From contig NZ_LLWP01000004.1 in assembly GCF_001412215.1 (NCBI RefSeq), forward strand, positions 744,001 to 808,000: 64,000 nucleotides of DNA, in the 5' to 3' direction. The notes below the pieces were generated by a model. The model did no database searches. It saw nothing but the letters and a program-made list of their open reading frames with translations, and had not been told where the DNA came from. Shown here piece after piece: positions 37,365 through 46,922 of this stretch; the first letter of the stretch is position 1; each line of letters begins with the position of its first letter. Source of the DNA: Pedobacter sp. Hv1. GTDB taxonomy: Bacteria; Bacteroidota; Bacteroidia; Sphingobacteriales; Sphingobacteriaceae. The position numbers and the translations under genes are program-made.

Positions 37365-38161
37365 AAAAATTAGCCCTATTTTTTATTGCAGCAAGCATCT
37401 TTGTAGCTTGTACCAATGAAAAAAAAGATACCACTGCTAGCGGTGATGCTAAAGTTGATACTTTAACTTATAAATACGATTCGGTTAAGGTATATAGTAA
37501 ATACGTTATTAAGGAGGATAAAAATACCGATACAGCAAAAGCAAGTATCAAATATCCTATTTTTGAAAATAAAGACCTCAATACTTATATCAACAGACAA
37601 GTGCTTGATTATTTCTCGAAAGAAGATCAAGCTGTGAGCTCTTATCAGGATATTGTGAATAGTTTTATCAAGGGATATGATAGTTTTTATACCGAAAATA
37701 AAGACACGCACCAATGGTGGTTTTTACAGATTGACATTAAGGTATTGAGACAAACTTCAAATTACATCGCTATGCAATACATGCACTCAGATTATGCTGG
37801 TGGTGCGCATGGCATTACCAATATCTCGTATATCAATTACAACCCAAAAACCAATCAGCCCATTACCTTAGATTCGCTGATTGACGCCAGTCAAAAACCT
37901 AAGTTGTTGAGCATTGCCGAAGGCATTTTTAGAAAGAATGAAAAATTAAGTGCAACAGCACCATTGGCCGACAAATACTTTTTTGACAAAGGCATATTTG
38001 CCTTGGCCCAAAATTTTTATGTAAGCGATAAAGGCTTGGTATTTCTTTATAACCCTTACGAGATTAAAGCCTATGTTTTTGGTACAACTGAATTGATTGT
38101 TCCATTCTCTGCTTTAAAAGAAATTGCTAAACCCCATACCATTTTAACATCAACAAATTAA
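37361..38161 (+). CDS. DUF3298/DUF4163 domain lipoprotein
   Basis: 266 residues. Lipobox FVAC (Cys16). Residues of about 50-250 contain the DUF4163 (IKYPIFENKDLNTYINRQ) and DUF3298 (LDSLIDASQKPKLLSIAE, ... VFLYNPYEIKAYVFGTTELIVPFS) regions seen in RsiV-like extracytoplasmic proteins and in lysozyme-sensing anti-sigma factors. No membrane helix besides the lipid anchor, so a sensor of that type is not implied. The stop overlaps the aspartokinase start. Confidence 0.82.
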   Translation: MKKLALFFIAASIFVACTNEKKDTTASGDAKVDTLTYKYDSVKVYSKYVIKEDKNTDTAKASIKYPIFENKDLNTYINRQVLDYFSKEDQAVSSYQDIVNSFIKGYDSFYTENKDTHQWWFLQIDIKVLRQTSNYIAMQYMHSDYAGGAHGITNISYINYNPKTNQPITLDSLIDASQKPKLLSIAEGIFRKNEKLSATAPLADKYFFDKGIFALAQNFYVSDKGLVFLYNPYEIKAYVFGTTELIVPFSALKEIAKPHTILTSTN

Positions 38162-39435
38162 TGCAAGTATTTAAGTTCGGAGGCGCGTCGGTAAAGGACG
38201 CAGAAGGTGTTAAAAATTTAGCCAAAATTGTCCAAAATTATCCAGCTAACAATTTATTGATCGTGATTTCTGCCATGGGAAAAATGACCAATAAATTAGA
38301 AGAATTAACTTGGGCCCATGTAAATGGAGACGAACGCTCTCATCAATTATTTGAAGAAATCAAAGCTTATCATTTCCAAATCATTACCACTTTGTTCGAA
38401 GATCATCAAAACCCAGTTTACGATGATGTAGCGAACACATTTGTAGAAATTGAATGGCTCTTAGAAGAAGAAGCAAATGATAGTGCTGATTACCTGTACG
38501 ATCAGATTGTATCTATCGGCGAGCTGGTTTCTACAAAAATTGTGGCCGCCTACTTAAATTTAGTGGGTTGTTTTACCATTTGGGCCGATGCCAGAAGTTA
38601 CATCAAAACAGATAACAATTACCGCGAAGCCAATGTAATTTGGGATAAAACCGAGCAAGAAATCCAAAAGCACCTGCCTACTTATTTAGACAAGGGAATT
38701 GTGGTTACCCAAGGCTTTATTGGGGGCACCAGCGAAAACTTTACCAGTACTTTAGGTAGAGAAGGGTCTGATTATTCGGCAGCTATTTTCTGTGCTTGTT
38801 TAAATGCAACTTCAATGACCATTTGGAAAGATGTACCAGGCGTACTCAATGCAGATCCAAAATGGTTTGATGAAACGGAGAAAATTCCAGAGCTCTCCTA
38901 TCACGATGCCATAGAACTAACTTATTATGGTGCTACGGTAATCCATCCAAAAACCATCAAACCTATTCAAAATAAAAATATTCCACTTTATGTGCGTTCT
39001 TTTCTTCAACCAGACGTAGAAGGAACCGCCATTACCGGAATAGCTACACCTTTACCTGTACCCTCTTTCATTTTTAAGGTAGATCAGGTTTTAATTTCGA
39101 TCTTTCCTAAAGATTTCTCTTTCATTATTGAAGAAAACCTAAGCCATATTTTCAATATCCTTCACAAAAACAAGGTAAAAGTAAATACCATGCTCAACTC
39201 TGCCATTAGTTTTTCGGTGAGTGTAGACAATGATGAGGCGAAGATTAAACAATTGATTGAGGATCTATCTGAAACCTTTAAGGTAAAATACAACAAGGGC
39301 TTAGAGTTGGTTACTATTCGTTATTACAACCAACAAACTATTGATCGCGTAATTGTAAACAAAGATGTACTATTGGAAGTAAAGAGCAGACATACCTGCC
39401 AGATTGTGATGAAAGATAAGCCTCAAATTGCTTAA
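38161..39435 (+). CDS. lysC: Aspartate kinase (monofunctional)
   Basis: 424 residues. Amino-acid kinase domain with KFGGASVKDAEGVKN at the N-terminus, VTQGFIGGTSEN and GREGSDYSAAIFCACL, and C-terminal ACT domains from about residue 290. It phosphorylates aspartate, the first step to lysine, threonine and methionine. The usual KFGGTSV has Ala in place of Thr. The start overlaps the preceding stop (TAATG). Confidence 0.92.
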   Translation: MQVFKFGGASVKDAEGVKNLAKIVQNYPANNLLIVISAMGKMTNKLEELTWAHVNGDERSHQLFEEIKAYHFQIITTLFEDHQNPVYDDVANTFVEIEWLLEEEANDSADYLYDQIVSIGELVSTKIVAAYLNLVGCFTIWADARSYIKTDNNYREANVIWDKTEQEIQKHLPTYLDKGIVVTQGFIGGTSENFTSTLGREGSDYSAAIFCACLNATSMTIWKDVPGVLNADPKWFDETEKIPELSYHDAIELTYYGATVIHPKTIKPIQNKNIPLYVRSFLQPDVEGTAITGIATPLPVPSFIFKVDQVLISIFPKDFSFIIEENLSHIFNILHKNKVKVNTMLNSAISFSVSVDNDEAKIKQLIEDLSETFKVKYNKGLELVTIRYYNQQTIDRVIVNKDVLLEVKSRHTCQIVMKDKPQIA

Positions 39436-39448
39436 TTAAATAGTGGGG

Positions 39449-40627
39449 ATGAATGAAGCACTTTTAGCCAAACCAGTACAAGCATACATCAATGCAAATT
39501 TAAATGCTGATGTAAACAAGATCGCTTTGGCTAAACCTGTTTTCGAAAATGTAAGCGCTGCTGAACTGGCCGGACAAATTGCCGCTAAAAAAAAGTCCAT
39601 TAACAAACTTCCAACCTGGTTTAATACAGAAGGGATTTATTATCCAGCCCTCCTATCAATCGAGCAATGTTCTTCTGAATCTACGGCTGCTTATAAAGCT
39701 AATTTGGCTATCGGAAATGCACTAATAGACCTTACCGCAGGATTTGGCGTAGACAGCTACTTCTTTTCAAAAAAAATTGACCATGTATACAGTTGCGAAA
39801 TCAACCCCGAATTAGCAGCAATTACCATACATAATGCTCAAATTTTAGGTAGCAACAATATTCACATCTTGGCTGAAGATGGCATTACATTTCTACAAAA
39901 TACCCATTTAAAGTTTGATACCATTTACATAGACCCAGCTAGAAGAAGCCATAGTAATAAGGTTTTTAAGTTAAAGGATTGCACCCCAGATGTTACTGAA
40001 CATTTAGCCTTATTTCTACAAAAAGCACAACGCATCATTATCAAAACTGCGCCACTTTTAGACATTAGCGCAGGTTTGAGCGAACTTAACCATGTAAGCG
40101 AAATCCATATTGTAAGTGTTAAAAATGAATGTAAGGAACTACTTTGGGTAATTGATAGAAACCATACCGCCGAAACCCAAATTATTTGTGCTACAATTAA
40201 TGAAAATGTAAAAACCTTTGCCTTTCCAATTGGCGAGCTCAAAACAAAGCTAGAGATGAGCAGTAACGCACCTGCTGGTTATTTGTACGAACCAGATGTT
40301 GCCCTTTTAAAAAGTGGAGCATTTAATCTCATTGCTACAAAATTTGGATTAGAAAAACTGCATCAACAAAGTCAATTGTATTTTGCCCCAGAAATTAAAT
40401 CAGATTTTTTAGGTAGGATTTTTGAAATCGAGTCTTTACTCAGTTTAAATGAATTGAAAAAAGAAAAATCTTTAAAAGGCAATGTAATTGTTAGAAATTT
40501 TCCAGAAAAAGCTGAAAATCTGGTTAAAAAATATAAAATCACTTCAAGCCATGATGACTTTCTCATTTTCACGCAGTCTCAAAACGGCTATATGGTAATT
40601 AAAACAAAAATTATCCAACATTATTAG
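39449..40627 (+). CDS. THUMP-like class I methyltransferase (PG_1098-like)
   Basis: 392 residues from ATG 39449; an in-frame GTG at 39443 would add two. SAM-binding strand IDLTAGFGVDSYFFSKK, then VYSCEINPELAAI, and the catalytic-region motif YIDPARRSHSNKVFKL (DPARR). The C-terminal region is the THUMP-like/ferredoxin-like part of the PG_1098 family. Family members are thought to methylate RNA, but the target is not established. It ends the yggS operon. Confidence 0.82.
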   Translation: MNEALLAKPVQAYINANLNADVNKIALAKPVFENVSAAELAGQIAAKKKSINKLPTWFNTEGIYYPALLSIEQCSSESTAAYKANLAIGNALIDLTAGFGVDSYFFSKKIDHVYSCEINPELAAITIHNAQILGSNNIHILAEDGITFLQNTHLKFDTIYIDPARRSHSNKVFKLKDCTPDVTEHLALFLQKAQRIIIKTAPLLDISAGLSELNHVSEIHIVSVKNECKELLWVIDRNHTAETQIICATINENVKTFAFPIGELKTKLEMSSNAPAGYLYEPDVALLKSGAFNLIATKFGLEKLHQQSQLYFAPEIKSDFLGRIFEIESLLSLNELKKEKSLKGNVIVRNFPEKAENLVKKYKITSSHDDFLIFTQSQNGYMVIKTKIIQHY

Positions 40628-40735
40628 TGTAGTCAATAACTAATGGTTTAAATAGGTTGAGTACAATTACCATGAACCAATGAACTATTGACTAACGAAC
40701 CATTGACCAATAAACAATTTTAACATTCTTTAACA
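40628..40735. repeat. CCATTGACTA-family short-word repeats
   Basis: Words AGTCAATAACTAATGG, GAACCAATGAACTATTGACTAACGAACCATTGACCAATAAAC and TTTAACATTCTTTAACATCTTTTAACA lie between the methyltransferase and the GT117 gene. Confidence 0.75.
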
Positions 40736-40766
40736 TCTTTTAACAGCATAGCAATAAGTGATGAGG

Positions 40767-40774
40767 TATTTTTG
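40767..40774 (+). promoter_or_regulatory. Putative -7 box (TATTTTTG) for the GT117 gene
   Basis: Exact TAnnTTTG match, 23 bases before the ATG; no clear -33 element. Confidence 0.3.
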
Positions 40775-40796
40775 ATTAGACCCTAAAACTCATCTC

Positions 40797-43700
40797 ATGA
40801 AGAAATTCAACAGCATTAACACCATTTCTGGTTTTGTTATTTTTGCCTTTGCCACCATTGTTTATTGGTTGTGCATGGAGCCCACCCTCAGTTTTTGGGA
40901 CTGTGGCGAATTTATAGCTGCCGCCTTTAAGTTAGAAGTAGGTCACCAGCCAGGTGCCCCATTATTTTTAATGATCGGCAAATTATTTTCGCTTATGGCA
41001 GGCAACAATACGGCTAAGGTTGCCTATTGGGTCAATTTTGTTTCCGTAATTTCTAGTTCGGCTACCATACTTTTTTTATTTTGGAGCATCAATGCCATTG
41101 CACTTAAAATTGTAAAAAGAACCACAGAAAATCTATCAACACTTAACATCTGGAGCATTATTGCCGCTGGTGCCGTGGGTGCACTTGCTTATACATTTTC
41201 AGATACTTTTTGGTTTTCGGCTGTTGAGGCAGAAGTTTATGCTATTTCTACGCTGTGTACTGCCATTGTATTTTGGGCTATTTTGAAATGGGAAGAGCAG
41301 ATGAACGACCGATGGTTATTGTTTATTGCCTTAATCATTGGCTTGTCTATTGGTATGCACCTGTTAAGTTTATTGGTTATTCCGGCCATTAGTTTGGTTT
41401 ATTATTTCAGAAAAACAGACAAACCAACATTTTGGGGTACCACAAAAGCCTTTTTAATTGGTTGTTTCTTATTGGGCATTGTCCAGTTTGGAGTGATCCA
41501 ATATGTGGTGTTATTTGCTGCAAAAGCAGATTTATTGTTTGTCAATTCATTTGGAATGGACTTTGGTACTGGTGCCCTCCTATTTATCATCTGTTTATTT
41601 GCAGGTTTAGGTGTGGCCATTTATTACAGTATCCAAAAGAAACTGTATCGCCTAAATTTAGGTTTGTTGATGTTTACTTTAATTTTATTTGGGTTTAGTT
41701 CTTATTTCATGATCATTATCAGATCTAATGCCAAACCAAATATCAATCTCTCTAGTCCAGATAGCCCAATGTCTTTACACGGCTACTTGAGCAGAGAACA
41801 ATATGAAGAAAAACCTTTGGTTTATGGCCAATTTTATAATTCGAAACCTATAGACAGCAAAGAAACTGGCTTAACTTACCGCAGAGGCGATAAAAAATAT
41901 GAAGTAAGTGGAAAAACCTACAAAGGCATTTACGACAATAACACGTTTTTTCCAAGAACCTATAGCAATAAACAGCCACACATAGACTTTTATAAAAGTT
42001 GGATGGGATTAGGTGATGAACAGACACCTACATTCTGGCAAAATGTTGGCTTTTTCAATAGCTACCAAATGGGTTTTATGTACTGGAGGTATTTTTCATG
42101 GAATTTTATTGGCAGGCAAAATGATGAGCAAGGGCAAGGTGCCATCCATCAGGGAAACTGGGTAAGTGGGATCAAACCAATTGATGCCTTACATTTGGGC
42201 AACCAGAGCAAGTTACCAGAAAGTATTACCCAAAATGCTGGTAATAATCTATTTTATGGGCTCCCTTTAATTTTAGGCCTTTTAGGCATTGGTTACCTCT
42301 TTAAAAAAAACAGAAAAGATGGTTTAGTAGTTGCCACACTTTTCTTTTGTACCGGTATTGCCATTATTTTATACATTAACCAAGACCCATTGCAGGTTAG
42401 AGAACGTGATTATGCTTATGTGGGTTCTTTTTATGCTTTTGCCATTGTGATCGGAATTGGGGTATTGGCTGTAAAAGACATTTTAGCTCGTATTTCGTCA
42501 AATAAAATGAGCCTTGTTGTTGCCACAGCTACATGTATGTTAATTGCACCAGTTTTAATGGCGGTACAAGGCTGGGATGACCACAATAGAAGCGGAAAAA
42601 CAACTGCGCTTGAAATGGCCAAAAATTACCTTAACAGCTGCGAACCAAATGCCATTTTGTTTACCAATGCAGACAATGATACTTATCCATTATGGTATGC
42701 CCAAGAAGTGGAAGGTATTCGTACCGATGTAAGGGTGGTGTGCTTGCAATTCCTTTCCACCAGTTCGTATATCGATCAGATGAAAAGACAGCAAAACCTA
42801 TCTGCTCCGCTACCCATTAGCCTAAAAAATAGCCAGTACAAAGATGGAGTAAGAGATTACTTACCATATGTTGATTATGGCATTACCGATAGTGTTGAGC
42901 TTGGCGATTTGCTTTCTATCCTTACTTCTGATAACCAAGCCGATAAAATACAGATGAATGACGGCAGTTACGAGAACTTTATGCCTACACGTAAGCTCAA
43001 ACTGAGCATCAATGCTGATCAAATTATTGCTACCAAAACAGTAGCTGCTAGCGATAAAGATAAAATTGCCACGCAATTGGATTGGGATTTTAAAGAAAAA
43101 TATGTGTTTAAGAAAGATTTGGCCATGTTTGATATCATTGCCAACAACAATTGGAAAAGACCAATCTATTTTTCTGTTGGTGTTTCTGAAGATACTTATA
43201 TGGGCTTAGAAAAATACTTATATCAAGAAGGCTATACTTATCGCCTGTTGCCTTTAAAACCAGACCCTAAGGTAGATAAATTGGACAAAACCAATACAGC
43301 CTTGGCTTATCAACATTACCTAAATTTTGAATTGGACGGTTTTAAAAATGCAAAATACCTGGATCCAGAAAGCAGACGTATTTTATCAGGAACTTGGAGT
43401 TATGCCAATACCTTAACGGCTAACCTGCTCCAAGCCAATCAAATTGCTCAGGCAAAGGCAGTCGTTAACAAGAGTTTAAACAAGTTACCATTAACCAATT
43501 CTTCAATTTCTGATACGTTGGGTAAAATCTCTTTGGTTCAAAACCTTTATTATTTGAAAGATGAGGGTAAAGCAAGCCAGATTGTTAAAACAACCTCGAA
43601 ATATTTGGCACAAGAATTTGATTATATTTTATCGTTAGAGCCAAGCCAGCAACAAGCTTTTATCAACGACATTAGAAGAGGTTTTTATGTTTTACAAAAC

Positions 43701-43802
43701 CTAGATCAAATCACAGACATGCACAATCAACAGGCCTTGAGCAAAAGCCTAAAAGAACAGCTTAAAATTTATGAAACGAGATTTGCCAATAGCTTAGGCT
43801 AA
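40797..43802 (+). CDS. DUF2723 / GT117 family membrane glycosyltransferase
   Basis: 1001 residues. The DUF2723 signature is clear at the N-terminus (MEPTLSFWDCGEFIAAAFKLEVGHQPGAP), where the Asp/Glu pair is typical of GT-C glycosyltransferases. About 12 membrane helices are in residues 10-600, with an extracytoplasmic loop (about residues 320-450), and a soluble C-terminal domain of about 400 residues. GT-C enzymes transfer sugars from lipid carriers outside the membrane; the acceptor here is not known, with protein O-glycosylation a possibility. Confidence 0.9.
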   Translation: MKKFNSINTISGFVIFAFATIVYWLCMEPTLSFWDCGEFIAAAFKLEVGHQPGAPLFLMIGKLFSLMAGNNTAKVAYWVNFVSVISSSATILFLFWSINAIALKIVKRTTENLSTLNIWSIIAAGAVGALAYTFSDTFWFSAVEAEVYAISTLCTAIVFWAILKWEEQMNDRWLLFIALIIGLSIGMHLLSLLVIPAISLVYYFRKTDKPTFWGTTKAFLIGCFLLGIVQFGVIQYVVLFAAKADLLFVNSFGMDFGTGALLFIICLFAGLGVAIYYSIQKKLYRLNLGLLMFTLILFGFSSYFMIIIRSNAKPNINLSSPDSPMSLHGYLSREQYEEKPLVYGQFYNSKPIDSKETGLTYRRGDKKYEVSGKTYKGIYDNNTFFPRTYSNKQPHIDFYKSWMGLGDEQTPTFWQNVGFFNSYQMGFMYWRYFSWNFIGRQNDEQGQGAIHQGNWVSGIKPIDALHLGNQSKLPESITQNAGNNLFYGLPLILGLLGIGYLFKKNRKDGLVVATLFFCTGIAIILYINQDPLQVRERDYAYVGSFYAFAIVIGIGVLAVKDILARISSNKMSLVVATATCMLIAPVLMAVQGWDDHNRSGKTTALEMAKNYLNSCEPNAILFTNADNDTYPLWYAQEVEGIRTDVRVVCLQFLSTSSYIDQMKRQQNLSAPLPISLKNSQYKDGVRDYLPYVDYGITDSVELGDLLSILTSDNQADKIQMNDGSYENFMPTRKLKLSINADQIIATKTVAASDKDKIATQLDWDFKEKYVFKKDLAMFDIIANNNWKRPIYFSVGVSEDTYMGLEKYLYQEGYTYRLLPLKPDPKVDKLDKTNTALAYQHYLNFELDGFKNAKYLDPESRRILSGTWSYANTLTANLLQANQIAQAKAVVNKSLNKLPLTNSSISDTLGKISLVQNLYYLKDEGKASQIVKTTSKYLAQEFDYILSLEPSQQQAFINDIRRGFYVLQNLDQITDMHNQQALSKSLKEQLKIYETRFANSLG

Positions 43803-43804
43803 AC

Positions 43805-43839
43805 AAAAAAGCCCTAGATACAAAATCTAGGGCTTTTTT
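43805..43839. terminator. Bidirectional intrinsic terminator
   Basis: Perfect 14-bp stem AAAAAAGCCCTAGA / TCTAGGGCTTTTTT with a seven-base loop, between the convergent GT117 and cold-shock genes. Confidence 0.9.
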
Positions 43840-43863
43840 ATTGGAAATTTTATATGTACAGAA

Positions 43864-44061
43864 TTAAGCTTTTCTAACCTTTACTGCCTGTAAACCTTTT
43901 TTACCCTCAGCGGTTTCAAATTCTACTTCATCGTTCTCTTTAATCCCTTCAATACCACCTTCTACATCTTTAAAGTGAACAAAAATTTCTTTATTGCCAT
44001 CATAAACAATAAAACCATAACCTTTTTGGCTATTAAACCATTTTACTTTTCCGGTATTCAT
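43864..44061 (-). CDS. Cold-shock (CspA-like) RNA-binding protein
   Basis: 65 residues, one cold-shock domain. RNP1 is KGYGFI and RNP2 is IFVHF, with KWFNSQKG at the start. Single-stranded RNA/DNA chaperone in the cytosol. The 88-base gap upstream is very AT rich and could hold a thermosensitive leader; this is only a possibility. Confidence 0.95.
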   Translation of the reverse strand: MNTGKVKWFNSQKGYGFIVYDGNKEIFVHFKDVEGGIEGIKENDEVEFETAEGKKGLQAVKVRKA

Positions 44062-44149
44062 AAAACTGTAATTGTATTGAAAATTAATTTAATTGTTACT
44101 GAACTAAAGTTAATTACAAAAAAATTGAAATAAAATAATTATTTATAAT

Positions 44150-44785
44150 TTACTTATTAGGCTGTGGTGTGGTTCTTAAATAAGGTTTGATCACCGTGTG
44201 CCCTTTTGGGAAACGCTCAGGAATATCTTCTGTCTTGATGCTGTTCATCACAATCACATCCTCGCCATCTTGCCAATCGGCAGGTGTGGCTACGCTATAC
44301 TGTGCTGTTAATTGCAATGAATCAATCACTCTTAAAATCTCCACAAAATTCCTTCCTGTAGAGGCTGGATAAGTAATCATTAGCTTAACCTTTTTATCAG
44401 GAGAAATCACAAACAATGAACGTACAGTCATCGTTTCCGAAGCGTTTGGATGGATCATATCGTAGGCATCTGCAATTTTCTTATCCTGATCTGCAATAAT
44501 CGGGAACTCTACATTGGTGTTTTGCGTTTCGTTGATATCGCTGATCCAACCTTTGTGCGATTCTGCCGAATCAACACTCAAAGCTAAAACTTTAACATTT
44601 CTTTTGTCAAATTCTGGTTTTAGGGATGCGGTACGTCCCAATTCTGTAGTGCAAACAGGTGTATAATCTGCCGGGTGCGAAAATAATACGCCCCAACTCT
44701 CGCCTAAATAATCGTAAAAATCTATTTCTCCGATAGAAGTTATCGCTTTAAAGTTCGGTGCTGTATCTCCAAGTCTTAAACTCAT
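44150..44785 (-). CDS. Peroxiredoxin (1-Cys, Prx6-like)
   Basis: 211 residues from ATG 44783-44785; an in-frame TTG two codons upstream is less likely. The peroxidatic Cys is in FSHPADYTPVCTTELG (about residue 45). The long C-terminal domain (WQDGEDVIV, IPERFPKGHTVIKPYLRTTP) marks the Prx6/1-Cys group. It reduces peroxides in the cytosol. Confidence 0.94.
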   Translation of the reverse strand: MSLRLGDTAPNFKAITSIGEIDFYDYLGESWGVLFSHPADYTPVCTTELGRTASLKPEFDKRNVKVLALSVDSAESHKGWISDINETQNTNVEFPIIADQDKKIADAYDMIHPNASETMTVRSLFVISPDKKVKLMITYPASTGRNFVEILRVIDSLQLTAQYSVATPADWQDGEDVIVMNSIKTEDIPERFPKGHTVIKPYLRTTPQPNK

Positions 44786-44841
44786 GGTCAATTGTTTTAA
44801 ATCCTAAAATTAATATATGATTTGAAGTTACAAAAACTCCA

Positions 44842-45765
44842 TTAGAATAATCCTTTATCGGGTGTAATAAAATTTATCCGTGACAAATCGCTACCTAAAT
44901 GCTTATTAAACTCTTGGATGGTATAATCTGCAATTAATGGGGTATCGGCCTCATCATGTTGGTGCAAAAAGAAGTATACTTGTTGTAATCCTTCCGCTAA
45001 CCATTGTTTAATCCGCACTACCCATTCATCAACTCTGGCTTTATCAGAATCTAAATATTTGCCACCATTGCCTACAAACCTGATAAAAGCTTCTGGGGTT
45101 GGCAATTCCATATGTACACAATCCCTCCTCCCACTGGCATCTGTAATGGCTGCTCCTTTACCCACTTTTGCCAATAGGCTGAACAATTGTTTTTTATGTT
45201 CACCAATAAACCAGTCTTTGTGCCTCACTTCAATAAATACCTTTAAATCTTTTGGTAATTTTTCGAGATAACTTTCTAAAACATCGATATTATTTGGTCC
45301 AAAATTATCGCTTACCTGCAAAAAACATGGGCCTAAATATTTACCAAAAGCAGAAATAGCCTTGATATATTCGTCTGTTAAATAATCGGTGTCTTTTAAA
45401 CGTTTGATATGGGTAATCGTTCTAGAAAATTTAGGGCAAAACATAAAATCGCCTTTGGTATTGGCGTCTACCATTTCTTTCCACTTTAAAATCTGCTCTT
45501 CTTTGGGTACACTGTAAAATACGGCATTCAACTCAATCGAATTAAAGTGTTTCACATACTCGCCCAAAAAATCTGCTTCTTTGGTCTTTTTTGGATAGAT
45601 GAGTTCTTTCCATTCTTTTCTGCCCCATTTGGCACAACCTACATAATAAGCAGGCTGAGCTACAGGCGCTAAACCTTTTAAAGTCAACATTGTTTGCTCG
45701 CCATCAGCAGGTAAGGTAAAATCAATGTGTTTGATTTCTTCTTCGGCAACTCTACCAAATTCCAT
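44842..45765 (-). CDS. DUF72 family protein
   Basis: 307 residues from ATG 45763-45765 (MEFGRVAEEE); the longer frame starts inside the preceding terminator hairpin and is not used. TIM-barrel-like DUF72 features: YVGCAKWGRKEW, FNSIELNAVFYSVPKEEQILKW, FIEVRHKDWF, VYFFLHQHDEADTPL. No biochemical role is established. Confidence 0.88.
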   Translation of the reverse strand: MEFGRVAEEEIKHIDFTLPADGEQTMLTLKGLAPVAQPAYYVGCAKWGRKEWKELIYPKKTKEADFLGEYVKHFNSIELNAVFYSVPKEEQILKWKEMVDANTKGDFMFCPKFSRTITHIKRLKDTDYLTDEYIKAISAFGKYLGPCFLQVSDNFGPNNIDVLESYLEKLPKDLKVFIEVRHKDWFIGEHKKQLFSLLAKVGKGAAITDASGRRDCVHMELPTPEAFIRFVGNGGKYLDSDKARVDEWVVRIKQWLAEGLQQVYFFLHQHDEADTPLIADYTIQEFNKHLGSDLSRINFITPDKGLF

Positions 45766-45784
45766 ATCAGTTTGTTTATAAATG

Positions 45785-45820
45785 AAAAACCCCAAAACTT
45801 AATTAAAGTTTCAGGGCTTT
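45785..45820 (-). terminator. Intrinsic terminator of the sigma/anti-sigma operon
   Basis: On the minus strand AGCCCTGAAACTT pairs with AAGTTTTGGGGTT (three wobbles), loop TAATT, then TTTTTC. It lies about 22 bases after the protease-fusion stop codon. Confidence 0.7.
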
Positions 45821-45841
45821 CAAATTTATAATTATTTAGAG

Positions 45842-46921
45842 TTAATTATATACTTTAACCATAAAAACGTAATCCTGTATTTTTTCTACCTGTTTATTAC
45901 GTTTTAAACCTTGTAAAGAGCTTCTTTTACCATAAGCTACTCTTTTACTTAACGAATCTTGAGGAATTGCATTTAAAGCCTCCATGATATATTTAGATTT
46001 TACCGCGAAAGCAGCGCCATCTGTTTTATTTTCTTTGCCATTGATCACTCCTACAATGTTGCCATTGTTATCTAATAATGGTCCACCACTATTACCTGGG
46101 TTTACAGGAATAGCAATCTGATAGGCTAAAGTATCGCCATTGATACCTGTTTTAGAACTCACATAACCATCTCCCAAAACTGCATCATCTTTTGAATAGC
46201 CTAAAGTATATACTGGTTCGCCGATACCTGTGCTTGATCTTTTGATATTATAAGGTAAACTACCTAGGTTACGGAAAGATTGATCAATAACCCTTAAGAT
46301 GGCAATATCATTTGCTGCATCTGTAAAAAAGACTTTAACCTTAAAAGAAACACCTTTGTTATTTTGGATATATAAAGAATCAGCGTCTTTAATTACATGG
46401 AAATTGGTTAAGATATAACCATTGCTTGAAATGGCAAAACCAGTACCTCCATATTTTGCTGGAGTGATATTTGTTTTCTGCGAATTGGCCTTAATGTCTC
46501 TGATTAAACTATTTTGTGATTTTTTAATCTGCGATACATCTCTATTTAAGGCTTCAAAACTGCCTTCTTGTTTATTCTGGTTTAAAACCACTACACTTAC
46601 TAAGATCAAGAACGATGCAGCAACGGCAATAGCAGATTTATAATTATTCCAGAACCTTACAATTCTAGATGAGTGTGGTTTAAGTTGGGCACTTAGTGAA
46701 ACTACATCAATTTGATCATGTGCAGCATCCATTTGTTGTTTCAACAATAAAACATCGGCATATTGTTGCATCGACTCTAAGAAAACCTTGTGGGCAACAA
46801 CTTTATGGTCAACAATTGGATCATTACTCCTCAATTGCTCAAAAGCGGCTTGCTCTGCAGGATTAAGTTTACCATTTAAGTAATCTTCAATAATCGATTC
46901 TAATTGTATGTCGTTTCTCAT
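45842..46921 (-). CDS. Anti-sigma-like membrane protein fused to an S1C serine protease domain
   Basis: 359 residues. Residues 1-85 form a helical cytoplasmic region of the type found in Bacteroidota anti-sigma factors (IEDYLNGKLNPAEQAAFEQL, no zinc ligands). One membrane helix spans about residues 95-114. Outside, after a linker, lies a trypsin-like HtrA/DegP-type fold (about residues 155-315) with the full triad His175 (LTNFHVI), Asp205 (NDIAILRV) and Ser278 (NPGNSGGPLL). No PDZ domain is seen. Its ATG is one base after the sigma-factor stop. It may hold the sigma factor at the membrane and couple release to periplasmic protein damage; this is inference. Confidence 0.85.
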   Translation of the reverse strand: MRNDIQLESIIEDYLNGKLNPAEQAAFEQLRSNDPIVDHKVVAHKVFLESMQQYADVLLLKQQMDAAHDQIDVVSLSAQLKPHSSRIVRFWNNYKSAIAVAASFLILVSVVVLNQNKQEGSFEALNRDVSQIKKSQNSLIRDIKANSQKTNITPAKYGGTGFAISSNGYILTNFHVIKDADSLYIQNNKGVSFKVKVFFTDAANDIAILRVIDQSFRNLGSLPYNIKRSSTGIGEPVYTLGYSKDDAVLGDGYVSSKTGINGDTLAYQIAIPVNPGNSGGPLLDNNGNIVGVINGKENKTDGAAFAVKSKYIMEALNAIPQDSLSKRVAYGKRSSLQGLKRNKQVEKIQDYVFMVKVYN

Positions 46922-46922
46922 T

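Noticed and set aside
45766-45795. Ten-codon extension of the DUF72 protein
   Set aside because: It reaches into the hairpin that terminates the anti-sigma/protease gene; the inner ATG at 45763-45765 fits better.
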